From the NCBI GenBank assembly GCA_024195585.1, contig SWBL01000388.1, positions 1-43,837 of the forward strand: a stretch of DNA of 43,837 nucleotides. The letters run 5' to 3'. The stretch's first letter is position 1, and every line of letters starts with the position of its first letter. Shown piece by piece: positions 1 to 7,833 of this stretch. The DNA is from Aureobasidium sp. EXF-3400. Taxonomy: Eukaryota; Ascomycota; Dothideomycetes; Dothideales; Saccotheciaceae. A model generated the notes under the pieces. The model worked only from the letters and a program-made list of their open reading frames with translations. It did not search any database and was not told the origin of the DNA. The position numbers were made by a program, and so were the translations under genes.

Positions 1-497
1 TGTGTGGCAGACGCGGTCAGCGAGCTGTCGCAGATAAATTGGGAGCGATTGTTTATGCAGAAATGAGGGGTAAAGGTGCAATCAGATCAAATAAAATCTC
101 AACAATAGTCTTCAGACAGGGATAACTGTTTGATAATGTGTCTCATCATTGCAGGGAGGTTGGCGGTGGGAGAGCCGGAGGTGGAGTGTAGGAAACGAAG
201 AGCAATTGGGAAACGTACGGTAGATGGCGATGGCAATGCACTCGGTGAGGACGTAGCCGTCGGTGCCCTCGAAGGTGGGGACCTTGCCGAGCTTGTTGAG
301 CTTGAGGTACTCGGTGTCGACACCCTTGGCAGGCTCGGTGTGAACAATGTCAAGGTTGAGGTTGTTGGCCTTTGCGACGGCCAGCAGGGCGGTGGTACGG
401 GGGTTGCCCTGCGCGAGGGCGTTAGCTGTGCGATTGAGAATGATAGCAGTTTGTAGCAGCATACCGCGTAGGAGTAGAGCTTGCCGAAAGAAGACAT
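1..497 (-). CDS. Translation elongation factor 1B gamma (eEF1Bγ), 5' part; runs off the window
   Basis: This is the gamma subunit of the eEF1B nucleotide-exchange complex, which recharges eEF1A with GTP in the cytosol. Only the start of the N-terminal GST-like domain is present. Exon 1 (497..465) begins MSSFGKLYSYA. A donor GTATGC follows, and exon 2 (408..219) continues in phase 0 with GNPRTTALLAVAKANNL and later GKVPTFEG and TECIAIAIY, which are hallmark GST-fold motifs of this family. Exon 2 ends in phase 1 at a GTACGT donor (218..213). No acceptor in the remaining 212 bases gives the expected continuation. A branch-site-like CTGAC at 20..16 suggests that exon 3 starts just outside the window. 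The long second intron carries an snoRNA (77..153). The start shares a roughly 200-bp divergent promoter with uS9m at 703. The family call is firm; the 3' structure is not visible. Confidence 0.92.
77..153 (-). ncRNA. snR38: Intronic box C/D snoRNA, snR38-like (25S rRNA 2'-O-methylation guide)
   Basis: On the minus strand there is a C box ATGATGA (149..143) and a D box CTGA (85..82), flanked by a perfect 5-bp terminal stem TGCAA/TTGCA (153..149 and 81..77; one base is shared with the C box). A D' box CTGA (115..112) is preceded by the guide CAGTTATCCCTGT (128..116). This is complementary over 13 nt to ACAGGGATAACTG, the universally conserved peptidyl-transferase-region sequence of 25S rRNA. 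A degenerate C' box TGTTGA lies at 104..99. The D'+5 rule selects the middle G of the GGG, which corresponds to yeast G2815, the snR38 target. It is known that S. cerevisiae snR38 is encoded in the intron of TEF4, the eEF1Bγ gene; here it lies in intron 2 of the same host. Processing from the host intron is expected by analogy. Confidence 0.9.
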
Positions 498-702
498 TGT
501 GAGGGGTATGTGCAACTGATGAAGAAGAAGCTACACAGAGGGGGTGGATGAGGTGGTGAAAAAGAAGAGCGGCGGCGTTGAGCTTTGGGCACCGCCTTCC
601 AATTTTTAGTCGGAGGATCCTCGGCTGTTTCCGCCAGCAGCGAAGTTCCCAAGGACACTGCGACAGCGACAGCGAGGTCTCCGCTACCCACAGCCTGCCA
701 TC
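498..702. promoter_or_regulatory. Divergent promoter between eEF1Bγ and uS9m
   Basis: The two start codons face away from each other across 205 bp, so both promoters and both 5' leaders must lie here. No clear TATA box is visible. The sequence next to the uS9m start is rich in short purine runs. Shared regulation of a cytosolic translation factor and a mitoribosomal protein is possible but not shown by the sequence. Confidence 0.5.
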
Positions 703-1742
703 ATGGAGCTCGGTGCACTGCGGTCAGGCCTGCGCGCCGCCATCGCCTCATTCCGCCAACCTGCCACAAGGAGGTTTCCCGTCAACCAAACACAATTCCG
801 CCGTCTGGCCTCGACCAACTCAGACACTCCGCTGGGCGACATCCGCGCTGCTCCTCCGATCAACTTTGACAAGCCTACCGCCGCCCAAGAGACCGCTGAA
901 GATGACGACCTCGAGGGTGACCGAAGTGTTGCTGCCTACACCGCCATGATGGACCGTCTGCGCATCGTCCCCGCCTCGCCCTCATATTTCACCGGCAAGC
1001 CCGACTTCACCGACGACCTCTTGAAGCTCGAGAACCTGCTGCGCAAATACCAGACACTGCCCGTCCTGCCTACTGGACATGCTCCCCGCGTTGCATGGAA
1101 GACTCTGGCACAGTACAAGGTCAACAGCAACGAGCCCGTCAAGGCCGCTCGTTACACAAAGATCCTGCAGGTCCTGCAACGATTGAACTATATCCACCCC
1201 AACCTCATGCCAGACGAAGTCGCAACTGCCCTCCGACGCTACATGCGTGACGTCCAGCCATTCCACAACCAGCCCAAGCCCGGTCTTGTCGACGAGTACG
1301 GCCGTGCTAGAGGCGTCGGCAGGAGAAAGAGCAGTAACGCTGTTGCATACTTGGTCGAGGGTGAGGGTGAGGTTCTGATCAACGGCAAGCCCTTGACTCA
1401 AGCCTTTGGCCGTCTGCACGACCGCGAGAGCGCTCTCTGGGCTCTCAAGGTCACCGAGCGCATGGACAAGTACAACGTCTGGTGCGTTGCTAGAGGAGGC
1501 GGTACTACTGGCCAGGCTGATGCTATTGCCCTGGCTGTGTCCAAGGCTTTGATGGTTCACGAGCCTTTGCTCAAGCCCGCTTTGAGGAGAGGTATGTTGA
1601 ATATGAGACCTGTAATCATGTGTCGCAGCAGTACTGACTCTGCCTTCCAGCTGGCGTTGTCACAAGAGACCCCCGTCGTGTCGAGAGAAAGAAGCCCGGA
1701 AAGGTCAAGGCACGCAAGATGCCTGCCTGGGTCAAGCGTTGA
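703..1742 (+). CDS. MRPS9: Mitochondrial ribosomal protein uS9m (MRPS9)
   Basis: This is a component of the mitochondrial small ribosomal subunit; bacterial S9 relatives place their C-terminal tail near the P-site tRNA. Exon 1 is 703..1591 and exon 2 is 1651..1742, giving 326 residues. The N terminus ([19 protein letters not shown], then [15 protein letters not shown]) is basic and Ser/Arg-rich, as expected for a mitochondrial targeting peptide. The S9 fold begins near residue 200 with [15 protein letters not shown] and [10 protein letters not shown], and continues with [22 protein letters not shown]. Splicing at GTATGT/CCAG restores the invariant tail [20 protein letters not shown] ending in MPAWVKR, with the C-terminal Lys/Arg tail of the family. 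Without splicing the tail would be lost, so the intron is well supported. It converges on the MAPR-like gene whose stop is at 1828. Confidence 0.95.
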
Positions 1743-1827
1743 TCCTTGTACTACTATTACATTTTCCCTATACACTCTGTATATCTGTACAAAATTCACC
1801 ATGTTCCCTTTTTCGAGAATCTCTTCC

Positions 1828-2611
1828 TCAAGCCTTGCGCTGAGGTCTCTGCTTTTGCGCCTGCTCACACAACTCTCTCTTGGGCAGCTTCTCCAGCCAA
1901 CCTTCCTCTCTCTTGACCTTGCCAACTTCAAAGTAGTTCTTGCCTGCCTCACCCTTGAACATGCGACTCCATCCTTCGATCGTGTCATGCACTCTCTTCT
2001 TTGCCAGTCTCGTGTCCCTTTCTCTTCTCTTCTTCAACTCGGCCTTTGAAGGAGTGTCGTCATCCACAGGGATATAGGTCAACTCGGCACCTCTGATATC
2101 AGGCGTCAAGTCCTCTTGAAAACAGCCAGTGATGAAAGCGCGAGTAGCATCACGGCCAGCGAAGAAGTTGTAACTTCCTCCTGGACCGTAGACGTGACGA
2201 CCAGCGCTGACGTCGTAGATGGTGCCGTTCAAAGCGATGTAAACTGGTTTGCTGGCGTCGCTACCATCGTAGGCTTTTAGTTGTTCGTCGGTGAGGTAGA
2301 GTGGTCCTCTCTGTTTTTGTGCTCGTCAGTGGGCTTGTTTCTTGGAGGGGTAGTGGGGGAGTGAGACATACAAGCCAGGAAGCAACAACAGCAGGCTTGG
2401 AGTACCAGGGTCGCCAGCCCCAGGTCAGAGATGAGGAAGTGACAAAGTAGCTCAATGCGCAGTTGAGCAAGAGTATGCCACCCAGCACACGCAGCACATC
2501 TGTGAAGCTGAAGCCAGAGCTCTTCTTTTTGGGAGCCGTGTTGGAGGTCGAGGGTTCTTTGGGAGCGACTGTAGGGTCTGCCGCTTTGGCACGCTGTCGT
2601 ACTTCTGCCAT
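1828..2611 (-). CDS. Cytochrome b5-like heme/steroid-binding (MAPR-family) membrane protein
   Basis: Exon 1 is 2611..2372 and exon 2 is 2310..1828 (phase 0), giving 240 residues. The first 35 residues are charged. A single hydrophobic segment follows (VLRVLGGILLLNCALSYFVT, about residues 40-60), so it is probably anchored in the ER or a nearby membrane. The cytochrome b5-like domain of the membrane-associated progesterone receptor family then runs from about residue 80 to 165: GPLYLTDEQLKAYDG, PVYVALNGTIYDVS, and GPGGSYNFFAGRDATRAFITG. These are the typical edge motifs, with the tyrosine used for heme ligation in this family. The C-terminal 65 residues are highly charged and helical. Members such as Dap1/PGRMC1 support sterol-synthesis P450s, but which subfamily this is, and its target, cannot be read from the sequence. 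The unspliced frame stops in the intron, supporting the model. Confidence 0.85.
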
Positions 2612-2914
2612 GTCTGTATATTTGCTTAAGATGAAGGAGGAATGTCGGACTTGGTTGATCGGCGGAGGGGAAAGACAGACAATATTGCCAAGACCGTGTT
2701 GCTTTTCGGGTTTCTTTGGGCCGAATGACCATCACTCGTCATCACAAACGTCTATCACCAAACTCTATTTTCTCTCCGACGTGCAACTGCCTAATTTCGA
2801 ACTGCGTTTTTGAGCCCATGATCCAAATATCATGTGGCGACAACTTCTTTAATTGCTAACTTGAAACAGAGACTTGAATAGTCCATCAACAACACCCTGA
2901 GTGAATCATGTCTT
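2612..2914. other. Intergenic, no gene seen
   Basis: This holds the promoter and 5' leader of the MAPR-like gene (right of 2611) and the 3' flank of the F-box-like gene. Short open frames here are not supported by any recognisable protein or splice structure. No RNA gene was seen. Confidence 0.5.
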
Positions 2915-3574
2915 CTACGCCTCGAACAACTGGAATGTCCAACTGCCTTCCCTTTGAAGTTCTGCCACCGTGAGCCCAAGGAGCAAAAGCGGACAGCACA
3001 TCAATACAAGAACCATCAACATCATCGCAATGCCACATACCATCTCGATCAAATCCGTTTTGTCGCTTCCACGAATTTTGCAACTGCGACAACGTCCATG
3101 CGACCTGATAGCTTTTTCTGGGTACACAGCAGCGTGAGTACACCACTGTTCGATCTTTACGCTCACGAACAAGTCCGGTCTGGGTATCGCTTTGCCGAAT
3201 TCTAGAATTCGCTCCCAGTGCTGCCACACACGATACCTCTTGAAATTCCCTTTTCTGCAATTCCCTAGTAGGTTTGGCGTTTTCCTCCAGAAGCGTCGAG
3301 AGACGGGACTCATATATCTCTCATGAACAAGCACGATGCGCAGCTTACAGAGCTGATAGAACTCGCGTGTGATCTGTAGGCGAGTGAAAAGGAGTGCTGG
3401 CAGTCCCGTCTCGTAAATCTCGTACTCATCGTCGAGAACAAGGCTGTAAATCTTCAGACGCAACTCGAGTGGAAGAGAAAAGAGTCCCGTGGTGGTCGTC
3501 GTTTTTGTCTCGAATGCTCCCATAGACAGATCCAAGAGCTCGTAACCCTGGCATGCCGGATGCTTGATCGCCAT
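2915..3574 (-). CDS. Small F-box-like (2EXR-type) fungal protein, paralogue 1
   Basis: The protein is 219 residues from the first ATG in frame (3574); an ATG about 17 codons further in is an alternative start. The N-terminal core FSLPLELRLKIYSLVL is the short F-box-like helix motif found in large families of Pezizomycotina proteins of unknown function. It is followed by GLPALLFTRLQITREFYQLC, which recurs as GVPGLLKTRLQITQEVYSLC in the gene at 19645..20223, so the two are paralogues. A CxxC pair (GRCRSCKIRG) lies about two thirds along. A strongly hydrophobic stretch (GIAMMLMVLVLMCCPLLLLG) near the C terminus is absent from the paralogue and could be a membrane anchor. Substrate-adaptor activity in ubiquitination is only a guess. 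A separate ORF (3771..3580) ends a few bases upstream and may belong to the same transcript. Confidence 0.65.
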   Translation of the reverse strand: MAIKHPACQGYELLDLSMGAFETKTTTTTGLFSLPLELRLKIYSLVLDDEYEIYETGLPALLFTRLQITREFYQLCKLRIVLVHERYMSPVSRRFWRKTPNLLGNCRKGNFKRYRVWQHWERILEFGKAIPRPDLFVSVKIEQWCTHAAVYPEKAIRSHGRCRSCKIRGSDKTDLIEMVCGIAMMLMVLVLMCCPLLLLGLTVAELQREGSWTFQLFEA

Positions 3575-3579
3575 ATTGT

Positions 3580-3771
3580 TCAATGGTAGACTCGATACTG
3601 CTCGTACGAGGCCTGCAGGTCGCGAAGAAGACCTTGGACGATTTTCGGATTGCGAGCTGGTATAAATGCTGGAGCTCTTGGGTTCAACTGCTTTGACGAA
3701 GAAGAGCTAAGGGTTTTGGGAGCAAAGACAGTGGCCTTTGGGTCGAGAGGCCTAGATGAAGATGATGGCAT
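3580..3771 (-). CDS. Short ORF upstream of the F-box-like gene (uORF or missed 5' exon)
   Basis: This is a 63-codon frame beginning MPSSSSRPLDPKATVFAPKT and ending YEQYRVYH, closing only a few bases before the F-box-like frame opens. It is Ser/Pro-rich at the start and helical at the end (IVQGLLRDLQASYEQY). I do not recognise it. A splice joining it in frame to the F-box-like protein was sought, but the obvious GTACGA...CCAG pair gives the wrong phase. It could be an upstream ORF on the same mRNA, a 5' exon with an unusual junction, or chance. Confidence 0.3.
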   Translation of the reverse strand: MPSSSSRPLDPKATVFAPKTLSSSSSKQLNPRAPAFIPARNPKIVQGLLRDLQASYEQYRVYH

Positions 3772-4331
3772 TGCTCAAGTATGGTGACTTTTTGATGCTT
3801 ATGACTGTTCCAAAGAACGACAAAACATGAAAAATATGAAAATGGGGGGGTTAAATGCGGCAGAGAGCACAAAGGAGATTTGGCGAAATTGTTGTGCGAG
3901 TAGATGGTCTTGTGCATTGCGTGAGTTTGATGGGCTTTTTGGCTTCAAGCGCACGATGGTTGCCAATCGAGTGGATGCTATCTTGCTCAGCGCCATGTGC
4001 TTATACACGCTTTCACGCACGGGACTTATTTTGGAATCATTCGTTTTCATCCCATTACAGAGATCGTGTATAAGAAACCCGTCATACTAAGGATCATCTT
4101 CTATATGTATCCCCAAGAGAGCTGACCTCAAAGTGAGGCCGTCGACGAAAAGATATTTTCGTTCCTCGGACCTACTCAATGGCGCCTTTTCGCAACTCAC
4201 ATATTGCTCTACGCCATCAATCAAGGAGTACCACAGGAAGCGACCAACGCAATGAAACGACAGTTTGCATGTTGATTCGAGGGTCATCTCATCGAATGAA
4301 GTGCAGTCCTTGGCCGCTGCAACAAGGCGTC
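3772..4331. other. Intergenic, no gene seen
   Basis: About 560 bases between the F-box-like gene and the stop of the next minus-strand gene. Open frames on both strands are short and lack recognisable motifs. It should contain the F-box-like gene's promoter and the neighbour's 3' UTR. A short G run occurs near 3843. Confidence 0.5.
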
Positions 4332-5130
4332 TCAACTCTCATCTTCCTTCTCAGAACGCACAACCGTTTCCTTTTCCTTGCCTTTGTCAGTGACAACGAG
4401 ATCATCGTGCTTCTTTGCGGGTACCGGCTTGATCTCCTCATCAACGCCAAAATTAAAGCTCGGCAGACTCTTCTTCATTTTTCTCATGCTGTCCATTGGA
4501 TCAACATCCTCGACCGCATCCCCAAACTTGCGTTTCTTGCGGGATTCAGTGTTTCTGCGGCGTTTCTCGCGCACTCTTTCCAAGCCTGGATGTGGACGTT
4601 CTAGAGGCACGAGTCCGGCATCGCGTTCGCGCTGTTTGCGGTTCATTTCTCTCTCGCCAATGCTGAAGACTTTGTTGTAGGGTTCGAGTTGGGCAGCCGC
4701 CAGAGCTTCGTCACCTATATCCCAAGATCTCTTCAGCATTTATTACAGTTGTGTGATAGGGAAACAATGACATACCTGCAGGTCCTTTTGTCAAGTTCAC
4801 CACACCCTTTAGCGTAGCACCTCTCTTGTACTTTTCTTTTGCATACTCTTGCATAAGCGAAATAAGTTGATCGGCAGGGATGTAGCATTGATAGAGACAT
4901 TTCCAGATCGCGAGCTCGTTGTCATTCAAGCCGTTGGAGTCTTTGAGCGCGTTGAAGTGGCTGCGGTGGTTTACAGCTTTGAGACAGTTGTTGAGAAAAG
5001 AGCCGAAGAAGATGGGGTCGTTGGTGTGATGGGAAGAGAGATGTTGTTTGACAAGTGCAGTGTCTTGAGATGTGCACCCGAGGATGCAGGTGTTGTCGAG
5101 GTAGGGGAATGGTTGTTGAAGAGATGACAT
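4332..5130 (-). CDS. Conserved-looking protein of unknown function (nuclear, charged tail)
   Basis: I do not recognise this protein. Exon 1 is 5130..4776 and exon 2 is 4714..4332, with a GTATGT/ATATAG junction in phase 1 producing GPAGDEALAAAQLEPYN; the total is 245 residues. The first 110 residues look globular and mostly helical, with motifs such as PIFFGSFLNNCLKAVNHRSH and NELAIWKCLYQCYIPADQLI. The C-terminal half is very basic then acidic, with RVREKRRRNTESRKKRKFG as a probable nuclear localisation signal and a Lys/Glu-rich end (KGKEKETVVRSEKEDES). The composition and the NLS suggest a nuclear protein, perhaps a complex subunit, but no catalytic motif is visible. Splicing is supported because the exon-1 frame otherwise closes soon after the donor. 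Confidence 0.7.
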
Positions 5131-6907
5131 TGTTGTTGTGTTGGGTTTCTTTTGATGCAGTTGTGCGCGCGATATATGTTTTGGAAAAGTGCAAACCCGG
5201 TAAAAGAAGTTAGTATCCGCTTTGTGAGGTGAGATGGTGCTGGCTCAGTGTGGCAGCGTTGCCTCACTTGAGGTAGACGTAGTGAGGGTAACAGAGATGG
5301 ATTGGTCCAACTTCACTCACGATGCAAGTTCACCAGAGAATGAACCTACGTCTTCATCACTTCTCCAGCAGACTTGACAGTGAGATAGTAGACGTCTTCG
5401 GCAGTAGCGTCGTCATATTTCTTCATAATTAGGAATGCATACTGATTTCAGTTGGCACAGTGAAGTGGCCTGTGTTAAGACCTCATCCGCGGTGGAGAGA
5501 GAGACATCCTCTGTTCATTTGACAAAAGTGCAAAAAGATCTTTATCAAAGCCGCGAGTCGAACCTCGGATCTCTGGCAGCGTACAGTATTATACCAATCT
5601 TCTTTCTCGTTTGTAATAAAAGGAGCAGTTTGCCTCTGGGTTGCGTTTACTTACCTTCTTCGAGTCTCTCTTGGTGTGCAAAAGGAAAAGTGCAAAAAAA
5701 GAAGGGTGATCTGAAGGCTACCTGGAACCAGTTGCGCCTGACCGGGTTGTTGGTTAGAAACAAGAGACTTCAGGTCACAATGTTACAAGGCGGTTTGCCG
5801 CTTGCGCTAAACAAACCGTTTCTCCTCTGAAATGCAATGTAGCTTGGCTCGTATATAAAGCTTAGAATTAAGCTCTTGGCAGAGTAGGTTTGCGCAGAGC
5901 CCACTGTCACATGCAAGCTGCCTCAGACTTTGCAGTTCGTAAGATCCTGTCATTGGTGAGCTTGGTAGCATCGAGACAGTCCATCAACGGCGTGTCGTAA
6001 GGCTTGATGACTCTGCCATTCAACAGCTCCATAAATCATGGACCTTTATCTTGCAGTTTACCAGCATGGTTGCTCCGATATAACAAGGGGTTCATCTTAG
6101 ACACATGCAAATTTTTGCGGTTGTACAAGGATGTCCAGTCCAGTCTTTGGTCTCTCACCCTGTCCATGTTCTCCTAGCATGATACCAATGCCTGAAACGG
6201 CGGGCATGAGCACTCAATTCGACCGATAATCGCCTTGAAAAGCAGGTCCAGAGAGCCAGAATAGTTACTCCACTTTCGTCGCGCGTGGCTTACAGGTCAA
6301 GCAACTTGTGACGCCAGAATCCAGTCCGGGATGTTTTATGCTAAAGTCATGGCTATCGGGCATTTGTGATCCAGAATACATTCAAGAACAAGACCAATCC
6401 AGACAGCCAGTTAGGAGAGAAGATCGTTCGCCCCTCAAACAAGAACCCTATTTCTGTAGAGCCATCGGTTCAAGTGGACCCAAGAACAAGTTTCAGTTAT
6501 CTTTAGCATGCCTAGCGACAAAGCTAGAACATCTTAAATATGATAGTGACAACTGCCTCAAAGAAACCATAGGGTATCATATGGGTATGGAGAAGAAGTT
6601 GTAAGATGCAGCTATCTTCACGAAGTGCGGTTGAAATGCCATTTTCACATGCTTCTTAGTCCCAGAATCTAAACTCCGCGTTCAAAGTCCGAAACCCTTT
6701 GATCTTTTTTCCTCTCTCTCCGCATCTAACTTAGCCCAGACCCATCGTCACCACAAATCGCTCTTACCACCAATATCAACCCGCCAAACAACACTTGTCG
6801 CATCTACACCAACAATCCCTCTGGAAAATACTAGAAACGCAAATCATCGTATACGAAAACACGAATCGAGAGCAAAAACAAAACCACACCCAGCAAAAAG
6901 CAAAAAA
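5131..6907. other. Gene-poor region, only a tRNA-like relic
   Basis: A 1.8-kb stretch. Two unspliced open frames on the plus strand (5435..5830 and 6308..6604) lack recognisable domains, and the first runs antisense through the tRNA-like relic, so I treat both as chance. The last 200 bases are A/C-rich and form the TRM112 leader and promoter. Apart from the relic I see nothing definite. Confidence 0.5.
5530..5605 (-). pseudogene. tRNA-like relic (resembles tRNA-Gly), Pol III-type remnant
   Basis: Read on the minus strand, the sequence contains TTGGTATAATACTG (like the D arm of tRNA-Gly), then CTGCCAG (like a GCC anticodon loop), then GAGGTTCGACTCG, which matches the T-loop/B-box consensus GGTTCGANNC. 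A run of five T (5536..5532) follows about 20 bases after the B box, as at Pol III terminators. The anticodon stem is too short and does not pair, and the T stem and acceptor stem pair poorly, so it is not a functional tRNA. It may be a decayed tRNA gene or the head of a tRNA-derived SINE. No tail repeat or target-site duplication was identified. Confidence 0.4.
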
Positions 6908-7363
6908 ATGAAGCTCCTCACCCTCAACTTCCTCACCTGCGCCCGCAAGGCCTGCAAACAAGAACCCGCCGCATTTCCCCTGCACCCACGCGACGCAGAG
7001 CTCGAACGCGTGGAAATGGAGTTGAACCCCGAGTTTCTGGTCAACGTATTGCCGCGTCTGGAGTGGAAGGCAATCAGAAGTCTAGGCGAAGAGGTAAAGC
7101 TTACATCCTCTGCTACCTCGCAACAAAAAGATACTGATCGCAAGGCATAGCTCGGTCTTCCCACCCTCCCTGAAACAGCACCTGAAGAATCAGACCTCAT
7201 GGATGAAACAACAAAGGAACCTACACAAACACTTCAAGATCTACATGCTTTGCTCGTGGAAACGAGTGTGAGTAATGGAAAATTGGTGTGTGGCCATTGC
7301 GGACACGAATATGCTGTCAAAGAAGGCATTGCGAATTTCTTGCTGCCGAGTCATTTGGTCTAA
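6908..7363 (+). CDS. TRM112: Multifunctional methyltransferase subunit TRM112
   Basis: TRM112 is the small zinc-binding activator that forms heterodimers with tRNA, rRNA and translation-release-factor methyltransferases (Trm9, Trm11, Bud23 and Mtq2 in yeast). Exon 1 is 6908..7093 and exon 2 is 7151..7363, joined in phase 0 at GTAAAG/CATAG, giving 132 residues, the usual length. The start MKLLTLNFLTCARKAC supplies the first Cys pair (C11, C16), followed by FPLHPRDAELERVE and NPEFLVNVLPRLEW. The second exon has the insert with the helical middle and the C-terminal zinc-ribbon half CGHCGHEY followed by KEGIANFLLPSHLV, which is nearly invariant in fungi. If the intron is retained, the frame ends at 7150 and loses the C-terminal zinc ligands. 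Confidence 0.97.
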
Positions 7364-7833
7364 GAGGCGTAGCCGGGAAGAAAGAGTTGTGCTACATGGA
7401 AAGAGGAGATTTGGGAGCAAGTGGAGGATGGTGATGTGCATACAAGAGGTTTGAGGGTCGGAGTTCAGAATTGGGACTCGAGGAGAACGAGCAGAGATTC
7501 GGAAACGAGGGAAGACTATCAGCGGATATGGCTGCAACTAGGCCAAGGAATCTCGTGCAATAATGGTCGCAATTGGGAATATGGCAAGATGCAAAGCACC
7601 CGCAGCCATTCAAGGAAAAGATGTTGCGCCTTCAGAAATTGCACGCATCGAACTCGGTTCGAAGAACAATCAAAGAAGTGGTCTGAATAACCTTGAGGAA
7701 GCCTCCTGAAAAGACCTAAAAAACATACCATCCACCTGGCATTGCCCAAATCCTTACGCCGTCGCTAGAAAAAAAGAGGATATAAAATGTCCGTATGCAA
7801 CACCGTCCCGCCACAAACCTGAAACACCACTCC
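7364..7833. other. Intergenic between convergent TRM112 and the SUMO-like-domain gene
   Basis: This 470-base region should hold both 3' UTRs. Open frames up to 89 codons occur on both strands, but they have low-complexity, Arg/Ser-biased compositions and no motif, and I regard them as chance. Confidence 0.5.

Noticed and set aside
5435..5830. 131-codon plus-strand frame in the gene-poor region
   Set aside because: It runs antisense through the tRNA-like relic, has no motif, and its composition is that of non-coding DNA.
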